NCBI GenBank assembly: GCA_964402905.1
Contig: CAYODU010000039.1
Location: 1-5,021, forward strand
Source: JABIDZ01 sp964402905
GTDB taxonomy: Archaea; Iainarchaeota; Iainarchaeia; Iainarchaeales; JAAZKV01
Direction: 5' to 3'
DNA length: 5,021 nucleotides
The notes below the pieces were generated by a model. The model ran no database searches, was not told the DNA's origin, and saw only the letters and a list, made by a program, of their open reading frames with translations. The translations under genes and the position numbers were made by a program. The first letter of the stretch is position 1, and every line of letters starts with the position of its first letter. Positions 1-4,277 of the stretch are shown piece after piece.

Positions 1-32
1 AGTATTTTTCTAATTCTTTTCAGCGCTTTCAT
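1..32 (-). CDS. 5' end of a leftward gene, cut by the window edge
   Basis: On the minus strand an ATG at 32-30 opens a frame that stays open to the window edge and reads MKALKRIRKI. A TATA-like box (minus-strand TATAAAC, 60 down to 54) is centred about 25 bases upstream of the ATG, the same spacing seen for the other starts here, so a leaderless start at this ATG is likely. Only ten codons are visible, with a basic N-terminus, so no function can be given. The gene would be divergent from the metallopeptidase gene to its right. It could be a chance ATG, but its agreement with the promoter spacing makes it more likely than not. Confidence 0.45.
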   Translation of the reverse strand, partial: MKALKRIRKI

Positions 33-52
33 GGAAAAATATTGTTGCTTAA

Positions 53-61
53 AGTTTATAG
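53..61 (-). promoter_or_regulatory. TATA box for the leftward gene at the window edge
   Basis: The minus strand reads CTATAAACT here. The core TATAAAC is centred about 25 bases before the ATG at 32, which fits an archaeal TATA box driving a leaderless transcript. Confidence 0.45.
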
Positions 62-216
62 TTGTATAGTTTTCAATAATTTATATTTACATTTAAAGAA
101 TAAAAAAAAGTTATTTCTTTTAAACGTGATACAAAAAGATTAAACAAATTCGGCATTGTTTTTAACCAATCCCGTTTATATACATAACATTTTTGTTTAG
201 ACAGAGTTCTTGTGTA
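62..216. other. AT-rich intergenic region without a clear gene
   Basis: No convincing coding frame is present between the divergent genes. A second strong TATA-like box (TATATAAAC) lies on the minus strand at 182-174. An ATG at 156, about 22 bases further on, opens a 27-codon frame ending in TGA at 73-75 (it begins MPNLFNLFVS and is rich in F, L and N). This could be a tiny ORF, the start of a small RNA, or chance in AT-rich DNA. A 16-base sequence at 135-150 recurs at 2192-2207. Confidence 0.4.
135..150 (+). repeat. 16-base direct repeat, copy 1
   Basis: AAAGATTAAACAAATT occurs here and identically at 2192-2207. Read on the minus strand, each copy begins six bases after an ATG and codes for NLFNL in the frame of that ATG. 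In such AT-rich DNA one 16-base match in 5 kb could be chance. Confidence 0.35.
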
Positions 217-224
217 TTTAAATA
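217..224 (+). promoter_or_regulatory. TATA box for the metallopeptidase gene
   Basis: TTTAAATA is a near-ideal archaeal TATA box. Its centre is about 27 bases upstream of the ATG at 248, which predicts a transcript beginning at or next to that codon. This favours ATG 248 over an upstream in-frame GTG at 212, since that GTG lies before the box itself. Confidence 0.65.
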
Positions 225-247
225 CTTTAAACAAATACAAAATAATT

Positions 248-1129
248 ATGAAGGGTAAAAGAACAGGAACGCGTCAGCACATTATAGGAGAGTTAAATCA
301 TCTGGAAGAAAGGAAGAGAGAAGCTGAACTAGAAGCGAAAAGAAAAAGAGCTGAAGCTGATTTGGCTTGGAAAGAACATGAGAAATATATTGCTGAGAAA
401 CGCAAACAATTAACTAGAGTAGAATTAAGTATACGCCGATATGAATTTATCAAACAGTTGGTAATGGATTTTCAAAATTATAAAAAAAAAGAATATGCAG
501 TACAAATAAGACGAACTATTATAGCTCTTCTCCCATTATACACAAGAAGACAAATATTAGCTCTGAGAAGAACCCTAGCAAGAAAATCTCCTGGAAAGAG
601 TTTGGTTCAAGCACTTACAGAAAGCTTAATCATATTACCATCTGAACAATACCTGCAAGTTGAATCATTATATGAACACACTATCAAGATAAATTCTTCT
701 GGCGGGATTACAACAACACAAGCAGCTTTTGTTAAAGAATCTTCACTAAATAGAAAAGGAGTTTTAAGAGTTGTTGGACACGAACTAGATCACTGGATAG
801 AAAACGAAATTGGTCCAGAAAGAGATGCAGCCAATAAAGAAGTGTTAGCGGAGGGAAGATCAATGTTTATTCAATCGCTTCTAAGCGAAAGACAGAGAAA
901 TAGAATGTTAAGGCTTGCAAGAGTTAAGTTAGACAGTGAAAAGTTTTCAGAAACATATTCTGAAAGTAATAGAATAGGAAGACAAACATTTTTGCTAGCG
1001 AATGAGATAAGAGCAACGAAAGGATTGAGAAGCGCACAAGATTTTTTTAAAGCACTTTCAGAGCAAAGAGAACTCAAATTTGAAACAACAATAAAAGACA
1101 CTTTTGAGAGAATTATTAGGGCAAAATAA
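248..1129 (+). CDS. coiled-coil protein with HEXXH zinc-metallopeptidase motif
   Basis: This 293-residue protein is probably a zinc-dependent peptidase of the gluzincin type, but no named family is recognised. Residues about 14-76 are a long, highly charged E/K/R helix that is likely a coiled coil. A mostly helical basic linker follows. The motif HELDH at residues 178-182 (context VVGHELDHWIENE) matches HEXXH, whose two His bind zinc and whose Glu is the catalytic base. Glu202 in LAEGRS, 20 residues after the second His, suits the third zinc ligand, as in gluzincins. No signal peptide or membrane segment is visible, so it probably acts in the cytoplasm. The start is set by the TATA box 27 bases upstream. 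The gene stands alone, facing the 50-residue gene across a 50-base gap. The substrate is unknown. The motif is clear; peptidase activity is inferred. Confidence 0.8.
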   Translation: MKGKRTGTRQHIIGELNHLEERKREAELEAKRKRAEADLAWKEHEKYIAEKRKQLTRVELSIRRYEFIKQLVMDFQNYKKKEYAVQIRRTIIALLPLYTRRQILALRRTLARKSPGKSLVQALTESLIILPSEQYLQVESLYEHTIKINSSGGITTTQAAFVKESSLNRKGVLRVVGHELDHWIENEIGPERDAANKEVLAEGRSMFIQSLLSERQRNRMLRLARVKLDSEKFSETYSESNRIGRQTFLLANEIRATKGLRSAQDFFKALSEQRELKFETTIKDTFERIIRAK

Positions 1130-1140
1130 TATAGAATTTA

Positions 1141-1169
1141 AAAGAAAAAATAAAATACAAAATAAAAAC
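1141..1169 (-). terminator. T-rich transcription end for the 50-residue gene
   Basis: Just past the leftward stop at 1180 the minus strand has successive runs of T (complement of AAAGAAAAAATAAAATAC and the bases that follow). Archaeal transcription commonly ends at such T tracts without a hairpin. Confidence 0.4.
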
Positions 1170-1179
1170 TAGAAAAGAA

Positions 1180-1332
1180 TTATTTTTTGCTTGCTTCCAT
1201 AATGTCTTGTTCCATGCCGGTTTTATAGCCTTTAAGCCAACGTTTTTCAAGTGCGATTGCTTTGTTTGAATTTCTTTCCTTTAAATTAGAATCTTGCTGT
1301 TTTTTTGAAATAGCTTTTTTTGTGTCAGGCAT
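1180..1332 (-). CDS. 50-residue lysine-rich protein, unknown function
   Basis: The minus strand carries an uninterrupted frame from ATG (1332-1330) to TAA (1182-1180). It begins MPDTKKAISKKQQDSNLK, continues through ALEKRWLKGYKTGME and ends EASKK. It is hydrophilic, strongly basic at the N-terminus and probably helical in the second half, with one Trp and one Tyr in the RWLKGYKTG segment. I recognise no family. It is taken as real because a TATA-like box (CTTATATG) is centred about 27 bases upstream of the ATG and T-rich sequence follows the stop. The size would fit a small nucleic-acid-binding or accessory protein, but nothing shows this directly. It converges on the metallopeptidase gene and lies downstream of tspO on the same strand. 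Confidence 0.6.
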   Translation of the reverse strand: MPDTKKAISKKQQDSNLKERNSNKAIALEKRWLKGYKTGMEQDIMEASKK

Positions 1333-1354
1333 AATAATTAATTGTTTGCAACAG

Positions 1355-1362
1355 CATATAAG
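1355..1362 (-). promoter_or_regulatory. TATA box for the 50-residue gene
   Basis: The minus strand reads CTTATATG, centred about 27 bases before the ATG at 1332. The spacing matches the other leaderless promoters in the window and supports the short gene. Confidence 0.5.
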
Positions 1363-1368
1363 GTAAGC

Positions 1369-1388
1369 AGTGAAAAAACACTCTTTTT
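1369..1388. terminator. small inverted repeat with A6/T6 loop and T5 tail, 3' of tspO
   Basis: AGTG-AAAAAA-CACT at 1369-1382 can form a four-pair stem. On the plus strand it is followed by TTTTT at 1384-1388; on the minus strand the loop is TTTTTT. It starts 32 bases after the tspO stop, so it may end the tspO transcript before the next promoter. The stem is short and may be chance. Confidence 0.3.
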
Positions 1389-1414
1389 AGGACAGAGTTT
1401 TTTAAAACAATTTT

Positions 1415-1888
1415 CTAATTTAGTAAAAATATTGCAAAATTAAGTATGCTTGCAAAAGAAACCCATAAAATATATGGAATTAGAAGCCATGCTGCTTTTT
1501 TTGAAATAGGGTAAAACTTGATTATTGTTGCAAGCAAAACAATCCAAAGCAAAATTATTTCTGCAAATGCTAAAAATGGATTATGGAAACCAAAGAAAAG
1601 TATTGACCACAGCGTATTCAAAATAAGCTGGAAGAAAAATAAAATCAAAGCTAACTTGTTTTTGATTTTCTTTCTTTTCTCCCAAACTAGGTAAAGCGCT
1701 ATCCCCATTAATGCGTAAAGCAAAGTCCAAACCGGAGCAAAAAGAAAGCTAGGCGGATTAAAAAAAGGTTTTGTTAGAGAAGCGTACCAAGTAGGAATAC
1801 TCGGAGCAGTAAAGACAGATCCAATAATACCTGCAAGCTCACAAACAATAATTGCAACAATAAAACCAATTAAACGCTTTACTTTCAT
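1415..1888 (-). CDS. tspO: TspO/MBR family membrane protein
   Basis: This 157-residue protein belongs to the tryptophan-rich sensory protein / mitochondrial benzodiazepine receptor family, small membrane proteins that bind porphyrins, haem or related tetrapyrroles and, in some species, cholesterol. It has the usual length and five hydrophobic segments: about 6-26, 51-69, 79-100, 105-126 and 132-156. Family signatures are visible: the first loop with WYASLTKPFFNPPSF (34-48), then PVWTLLY (52-58), LNTLWSILFFG (90-100) and PYILWVSFASILNF (138-151). Basic residues cluster in KRKKIKNK (71-78), a likely cytoplasmic loop. The start is supported by a TATA box about 26 bases upstream. It appears to be transcribed alone. 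Family membership is secure; its ligand and role in this organism (tetrapyrrole handling, stress or light response) are unknown. Confidence 0.95.
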   Translation of the reverse strand: MKVKRLIGFIVAIIVCELAGIIGSVFTAPSIPTWYASLTKPFFNPPSFLFAPVWTLLYALMGIALYLVWEKRKKIKNKLALILFFFQLILNTLWSILFFGFHNPFLAFAEIILLWIVLLATIIKFYPISKKAAWLLIPYILWVSFASILNFAIFLLN

Positions 1889-1910
1889 AAAAAAATTATT
1901 GTTTTTGTAG

Positions 1911-1917
1911 TATTAAA
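1911..1917 (-). promoter_or_regulatory. TATA box for tspO
   Basis: The minus strand reads TTTAATA, preceded by an A-rich BRE-like CAAACAA. The box is centred about 26 bases before the tspO ATG at 1888, again predicting a leaderless transcript. It lies in the 37-base gap after the GIY-YIG gene. Confidence 0.55.
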
Positions 1918-1925
1918 TTGTTTGC

Positions 1926-2174
1926 TTAAATTGTTTTATACATAATTATTTTTTCTTTTTCAGTGCGACTCAATTGTTTTAAAAAGTACTCTCTTTTCAT
2001 TGCTCCACTCTTTGTTTCAAATATTTCAGAGTAAACCAATTTTACGGGTCTTCTTTTCATTGTATACTTTGCGCCTTTTCCTTTATTGTGAGAATCAATC
2101 CTTTTATTCAAATCATTTGTATAACCACAATACAAAGTATTGTCACGACACTTTACAAAATAAACAAAGAACAT
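1926..2174 (-). CDS. GIY-YIG nuclease-like protein, UPF0213 type
   Basis: An 82-residue stand-alone GIY-YIG domain of the UPF0213 (YhbQ-like) type. The first motif is VYF (4-6) and the second LYCGYT (14-19), in place of the consensus YIG. Arg25 in LNKRIDSHN and Glu62 in AMKREYFLKQLSR match the conserved catalytic Arg and metal-binding Glu. GKGAKYT (32-38) and RRPVKLVY (41-48) are typical of this subfamily. Such proteins are predicted DNA endonucleases, but the cellular role of this subfamily is unclear. Two starts are possible. ATG 2174 gives the family's usual N-terminus and has a TATA-like box about 25 bases upstream. ATG 2213 adds 13 mainly hydrophobic residues and overlaps the upstream stop as ATGA, which would suggest translational coupling. 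I prefer 2174 on domain limits. Confidence 0.9.
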   Translation of the reverse strand: MFFVYFVKCRDNTLYCGYTNDLNKRIDSHNKGKGAKYTMKRRPVKLVYSEIFETKSGAMKREYFLKQLSRTEKEKIIMYKTI

Positions 2175-2191
2175 CAAAGAATAAAATAAAG

Positions 2192-2207
2192 AAAGATTAA
2201 ACAAATT
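2192..2207 (+). repeat. 16-base direct repeat, copy 2
   Basis: Identical to 135-150. It covers the TATA-like box used for the preferred GIY-YIG start and lies six bases inside the alternative start at 2213. Confidence 0.35.
2196..2202 (-). promoter_or_regulatory. possible TATA box for the GIY-YIG gene
   Basis: The minus strand reads TTTAATC, centred about 25 bases before ATG 2174. It is a weaker match than the other boxes, and co-transcription with the upstream 70-residue gene is an alternative. Confidence 0.35.
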
Positions 2208-2209
2208 AT

Positions 2210-2422
2210 TCATTTAGGAAGTTCATTTCTTTTTGCCATTTTTTTCGCTTCAACTTTTAACATGTGATGAACACGCTCAGCTATCTTAGCTCTCATTGCA
2301 GGAGTTAATACTGCTCCGTGTCCATTTAAGGCTTCAACATGAACTTTGAAAGCTCTGTTAGAGATAATTGTTGATTCTTTAGGATACTTGGGTTTAATCC
2401 CGCGTGTTTTTCTTGGAGGCAT
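2210..2422 (-). CDS. 70-residue basic protein, unknown function
   Basis: A small, strongly basic protein starting MPPRKTRGIKPKYPKES, with a flexible Lys/Arg/Pro-rich tail (1-17). A probable helix follows at about 20-33 (SNRAFKVHVEALNG), then a turn GHGAVLTP and a long helix at about 41-66 (MRAKIAERVHHMLKVEAK and onward). The end of that helix, VEAKKMAKRNE, faintly recalls the second helix of archaeal histones (EAVKLAKHAG), but the third histone helix is absent and the likeness is too weak for a call. The charge and layout suggest nucleic-acid binding; this is inference. The start has a good TATA box 26 bases upstream. The gene is divergent from the methyltransferase gene. Its TGA overlaps an ATG of the GIY-YIG frame by ATGA, so the two may share a transcript. 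Confidence 0.75.
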   Translation of the reverse strand: MPPRKTRGIKPKYPKESTIISNRAFKVHVEALNGHGAVLTPAMRAKIAERVHHMLKVEAKKMAKRNELPK

Positions 2423-2444
2423 GAATAAACAATAATTTACTTTA

Positions 2445-2451
2445 ATTTAAA
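2445..2451 (-). promoter_or_regulatory. TATA box for the 70-residue gene
   Basis: The minus strand reads TTTAAAT after a purine-rich GTAAAGG. The box is centred about 26 bases before the ATG at 2422, a strong example of the leaderless layout. Confidence 0.6.
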
Positions 2452-2503
2452 CCTTTACATTTGTTAACATTAGAAAAACTTTTTTTTGAAATATTTTATT
2501 TTA

Positions 2504-2520
2504 GGAAAAAGATTAATTAA
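2504..2520 (+). promoter_or_regulatory. BRE and TATA box for the first methyltransferase gene
   Basis: GGAAAAAG (2504-2511) resembles a BRE and is followed by TTAATTAA (2513-2520), centred about 26 bases before ATG 2543. This chooses ATG 2543 over the in-frame TTG at 2486, which lies upstream of the promoter. It forms a divergent promoter region with the box at 2445-2451. Confidence 0.55.
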
Positions 2521-2542
2521 GGAAACACCTCCTAAATATATC

Positions 2543-3402
2543 ATGCCTCTAAGAAGAATATTTGACAGAGCAGCAGCAAAACTAATCGCATTTGATATTC
2601 GAGCAAACAATAGAAAGCACGCACAGGATGTTGTGCCTTTTGCTCGACGCTTTAGTTTTGAACCGCACGAATACAAAAGAATTACATTTCACTCAAGAGC
2701 AAGAATTGGAGTAGATTATGATATTTTACACACTATGCTTTTGCATTGCTCTGGCGGCAACTTGAGAGGAAAAAGAGTCCTCCATTTGGGGGGTCAACTG
2801 GAGTATATGCCCATTTTCTAAACGAAGTCGAAGGAATGCGAGCAGAAACTATTGATACTGATTTTATCTCAAACCACCTTGCCAAAAGTAGAAGAGGAGT
2901 AAAAGCAACTGTACACAGTGCAATACCAGAGAAACACAAAAGAACGCCAATGCACATGCCAAAAGGAGTTTGGATGAGGGAAACTGAAAAAGCGTTGCCT
3001 TTTCCCTCAAATCATTTTGATTATCTAATAAGAGACCACTTTCTTTTTGCTGATTATCACAAAGGAATTAGTGGGTTTGAATTAAAAGAAGGTAGCATTG
3101 AAGAAAGTTTGAGAGCACTCCAAGAACTAAATCGAATACTAAGAACTAATGGACGGCTACTTGTTGCATTTGCACACCCATCTATGCCCGAAATGAAATT
3201 AATCAAAGAAGGAAGAGTAATCCATGGATTTGTTGTTGAAAAAATTTATGATAACGATCTGACTGAGCCAACAGATAAAGCCCCGCCAGAAAATTATGGA
3301 GCTGGACTTTTTGTACTACGGAAAATAAGAGATGTTAAGCGTGACAAAATATTCTTCGGTGGAAGAGATGGCAAAAATATGGAAATGGCGCACAGAATTT
3401 GA
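2543..3402 (+). CDS. class I SAM-dependent methyltransferase, interrupted by a -1 frameshift
   Basis: Two overlapping frames together code for one methyltransferase of about 286 residues. The first frame (2543-2821, 92 residues if read to its own TAA) carries the helical N-terminus and reaches VLHLGG (79-84). The sequence then continues one frame back, from 2791, as STGVYAHFLNEVEG. Joined, VLHLGGSTGVY is motif I, the glycine-rich SAM-binding loop; TIDTD (103-107) ends beta2 with its acidic residue; LPFPSNHFDYL (152-162) is the motif II region; and LNRILRTNGRLLVAF (196-210) is motif III. The layout resembles Methyltransf_11-type enzymes; the methyl acceptor cannot be told. His replaces the commoner Asp/Glu in motif I (VLHLG). 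As written, neither fragment has a full SAM site. A missing base, a pseudogene or programmed frameshifting could explain this. The ATG is set by the BRE/TATA pair. Confidence 0.8.
2785..2794 (+). other. -1 frameshift site on a run of six G
   Basis: The bases are TTTGGGGGGT. In the first frame the codons are TTG GGG GGT, so both T_TTG_GGG and G_GGG_GGT fit the X_XXY_YYZ slippery pattern. Slipping back one base at either gives the same product, LGG followed by STG, which restores methyltransferase motif I. One extra G in the run would have the same effect. The unshifted frame stops at 2819-2821, 25 bases later. A five-base inverted repeat (CTCCA 2780-2784, TGGAG 2799-2803) encloses the site, but no clear stimulatory hairpin follows it. 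Confidence 0.7.
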
Positions 3403-3435
3403 TAATGTTACATAATCATTTTGAAGAAAGAAAGA

Positions 3436-3442
3436 TTTATAT
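3436..3442 (+). promoter_or_regulatory. alternative TATA box for the second methyltransferase gene
   Basis: TTTATAT, after the purine-rich GAAGAAAGAAAGA, is the best-looking box in this gap. It is about 55 bases before ATG 3494 and would give a leader of roughly 25-30 bases, unlike the other genes here. Confidence 0.35.
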
Positions 3443-3464
3443 TTGAAAAGAACAAGAGAATAAG

Positions 3465-3474
3465 TTTTTATTTT
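3465..3474 (+). promoter_or_regulatory. possible TATA box for the second methyltransferase gene
   Basis: TTTTTATTTT, after AGAGAATAAG, is centred about 25 bases before ATG 3494 and fits the leaderless spacing. The box itself is poor, so the element at 3436-3442 remains an alternative. Confidence 0.35.
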
Positions 3475-3493
3475 TAGAAAATAACTTACTTGT

Positions 3494-4207
3494 ATGCACT
3501 GGACGAAAAAGCTTTCCAAGGAAAAACGAGACCGACTAGCAAAAACTGTTCGCGGTCAAAGAGAAGAGCAATTAAGAGGGTGGCGCCTTACTTATTCTGC
3601 AGCAAGAAGACTAAGTAGTGTGCCTTTTATTGAGGACATAGTGGGAGAAAAACAACAAGCATTGGGTAGGCCCTTGCGTTTCCTTGATTCTGGAGCCGGT
3701 TTAATGGGAGTTTCTGCAGATTTAAAAAGAGCCTTTGGAAAAGATATTGAAGTTACTGCAATTACTCTTCGTCACCCAAATCTTTCGACAAAATCAAAAA
3801 GAAGGAGTCTAAAAACAGCAAGGACTCGTGCACATGCCGAGTATTATCCTTTTAATGGACCAGAAAGTGAGAGACAAAAATTTAATGCTGATATTGCAAA
3901 TCAAATTTCTTCTGCTATTGATCGTGGAAGGAGAGATGTTAATTGGGTTGATTCTCAAAAAATAGGATTAGTAGAGAATCTTTCAGCAAGAAAAAAATAT
4001 GATATTATTTTTGATGGAGCAGGTGCTCTTCAATACGGATTAAATAATAAAAGAATACTTGAGCGATATTACAAGATGTTACCCCAAGGAGGATTACTTG
4101 TTCTTAATATACATCCCTACACATTCGAAAAAATAAAAGAGCTTATTGATCCAGATAAATTTATTCTAGAAAGAAAAGAAAAAATTATAATCCTCATAAA
4201 AAAATAA
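3494..4207 (+). CDS. class I SAM-dependent methyltransferase-like protein
   Basis: An intact 237-residue protein with a Rossmann-type methyltransferase core. A basic helical N-terminal region (1-57) precedes LRFLDSGAGLMGVS (61-74), which is motif I with Asp65, Gly67 and Gly69. Strand beta2 follows at IEVTAITL (85-92). KKYDIIFDGAGALQY (167-181) is the motif IV region, and YYKMLPQGGLLVLNI (192-206) is the usual helix-turn-strand before beta5. beta2 ends in Thr91/Leu92 rather than the acidic residue that normally holds the SAM ribose, so binding may differ or activity may be lost. A long charged insert (about 93-165) separates beta2 from motif IV. The substrate is unknown. It follows the first methyltransferase after 91 bases, on the same strand, but the two share little beyond the fold. 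Fold confidence is good; the exact function is open. Confidence 0.8.
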   Translation: MHWTKKLSKEKRDRLAKTVRGQREEQLRGWRLTYSAARRLSSVPFIEDIVGEKQQALGRPLRFLDSGAGLMGVSADLKRAFGKDIEVTAITLRHPNLSTKSKRRSLKTARTRAHAEYYPFNGPESERQKFNADIANQISSAIDRGRRDVNWVDSQKIGLVENLSARKKYDIIFDGAGALQYGLNNKRILERYYKMLPQGGLLVLNIHPYTFEKIKELIDPDKFILERKEKIIILIKK

Positions 4208-4226
4208 GACACTATTTGTTGGACAC

Positions 4227-4233
4227 TTTTTTT
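4227..4233 (+). terminator. T7 tract after the second methyltransferase gene
   Basis: A run of seven T begins 20 bases after the stop codon and precedes the next promoter, as expected of an archaeal T-tract terminator. No stem-loop is evident. Confidence 0.4.
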
Positions 4234-4240
4234 AATAAGA

Positions 4241-4254
4241 GAAAAGATTTTATT
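4241..4254 (+). promoter_or_regulatory. BRE and TATA box for the kinase-like gene
   Basis: GAAAAG (4241-4246) followed by ATTTTATT (4247-4254) matches a BRE-TATA pair centred about 27 bases before ATG 4278. It supports that ATG over the in-frame ATG at 4317. Confidence 0.5.
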
Positions 4255-4277
4255 GTTTAGCGTAGCAATTAATCATT

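Noticed and set aside
871..1101. 76-codon frame on the minus strand inside the metallopeptidase gene
   Set aside because: It is opposite a well-supported coding frame, has Ser/Leu-rich low-complexity sequence and no promoter; a shadow frame.
2000..2200. 66-codon plus-strand frame over the GIY-YIG gene
   Set aside because: It is antisense to clear GIY-YIG motifs and shows no domain of its own.
2470..2676. 68-codon minus-strand frame over the divergent promoter and methyltransferase N-terminus
   Set aside because: It spans the promoter region, has no start signal and lies opposite coding sequence.
2746..2790. Separate gene start at ATG 2746 for the second methyltransferase half
   Set aside because: The residues before the G run in that frame (MLWRQLERKKSPPF) do not fit the fold, whereas the upstream frame supplies the expected RGKRVLHLGG. 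The true entry is through the shift at 2788-2793.
2733..2957. 74-codon minus-strand frame across the methyltransferase frameshift
   Set aside because: The plus strand here encodes motif I and following residues in two joined frames; the antisense frame has no family features.
3316..3519. 67-codon minus-strand frame between the methyltransferases
   Set aside because: It overlaps the ends of both plus-strand genes, is rich in Phe/Tyr/Ser from AT-rich antisense, and has no domain.
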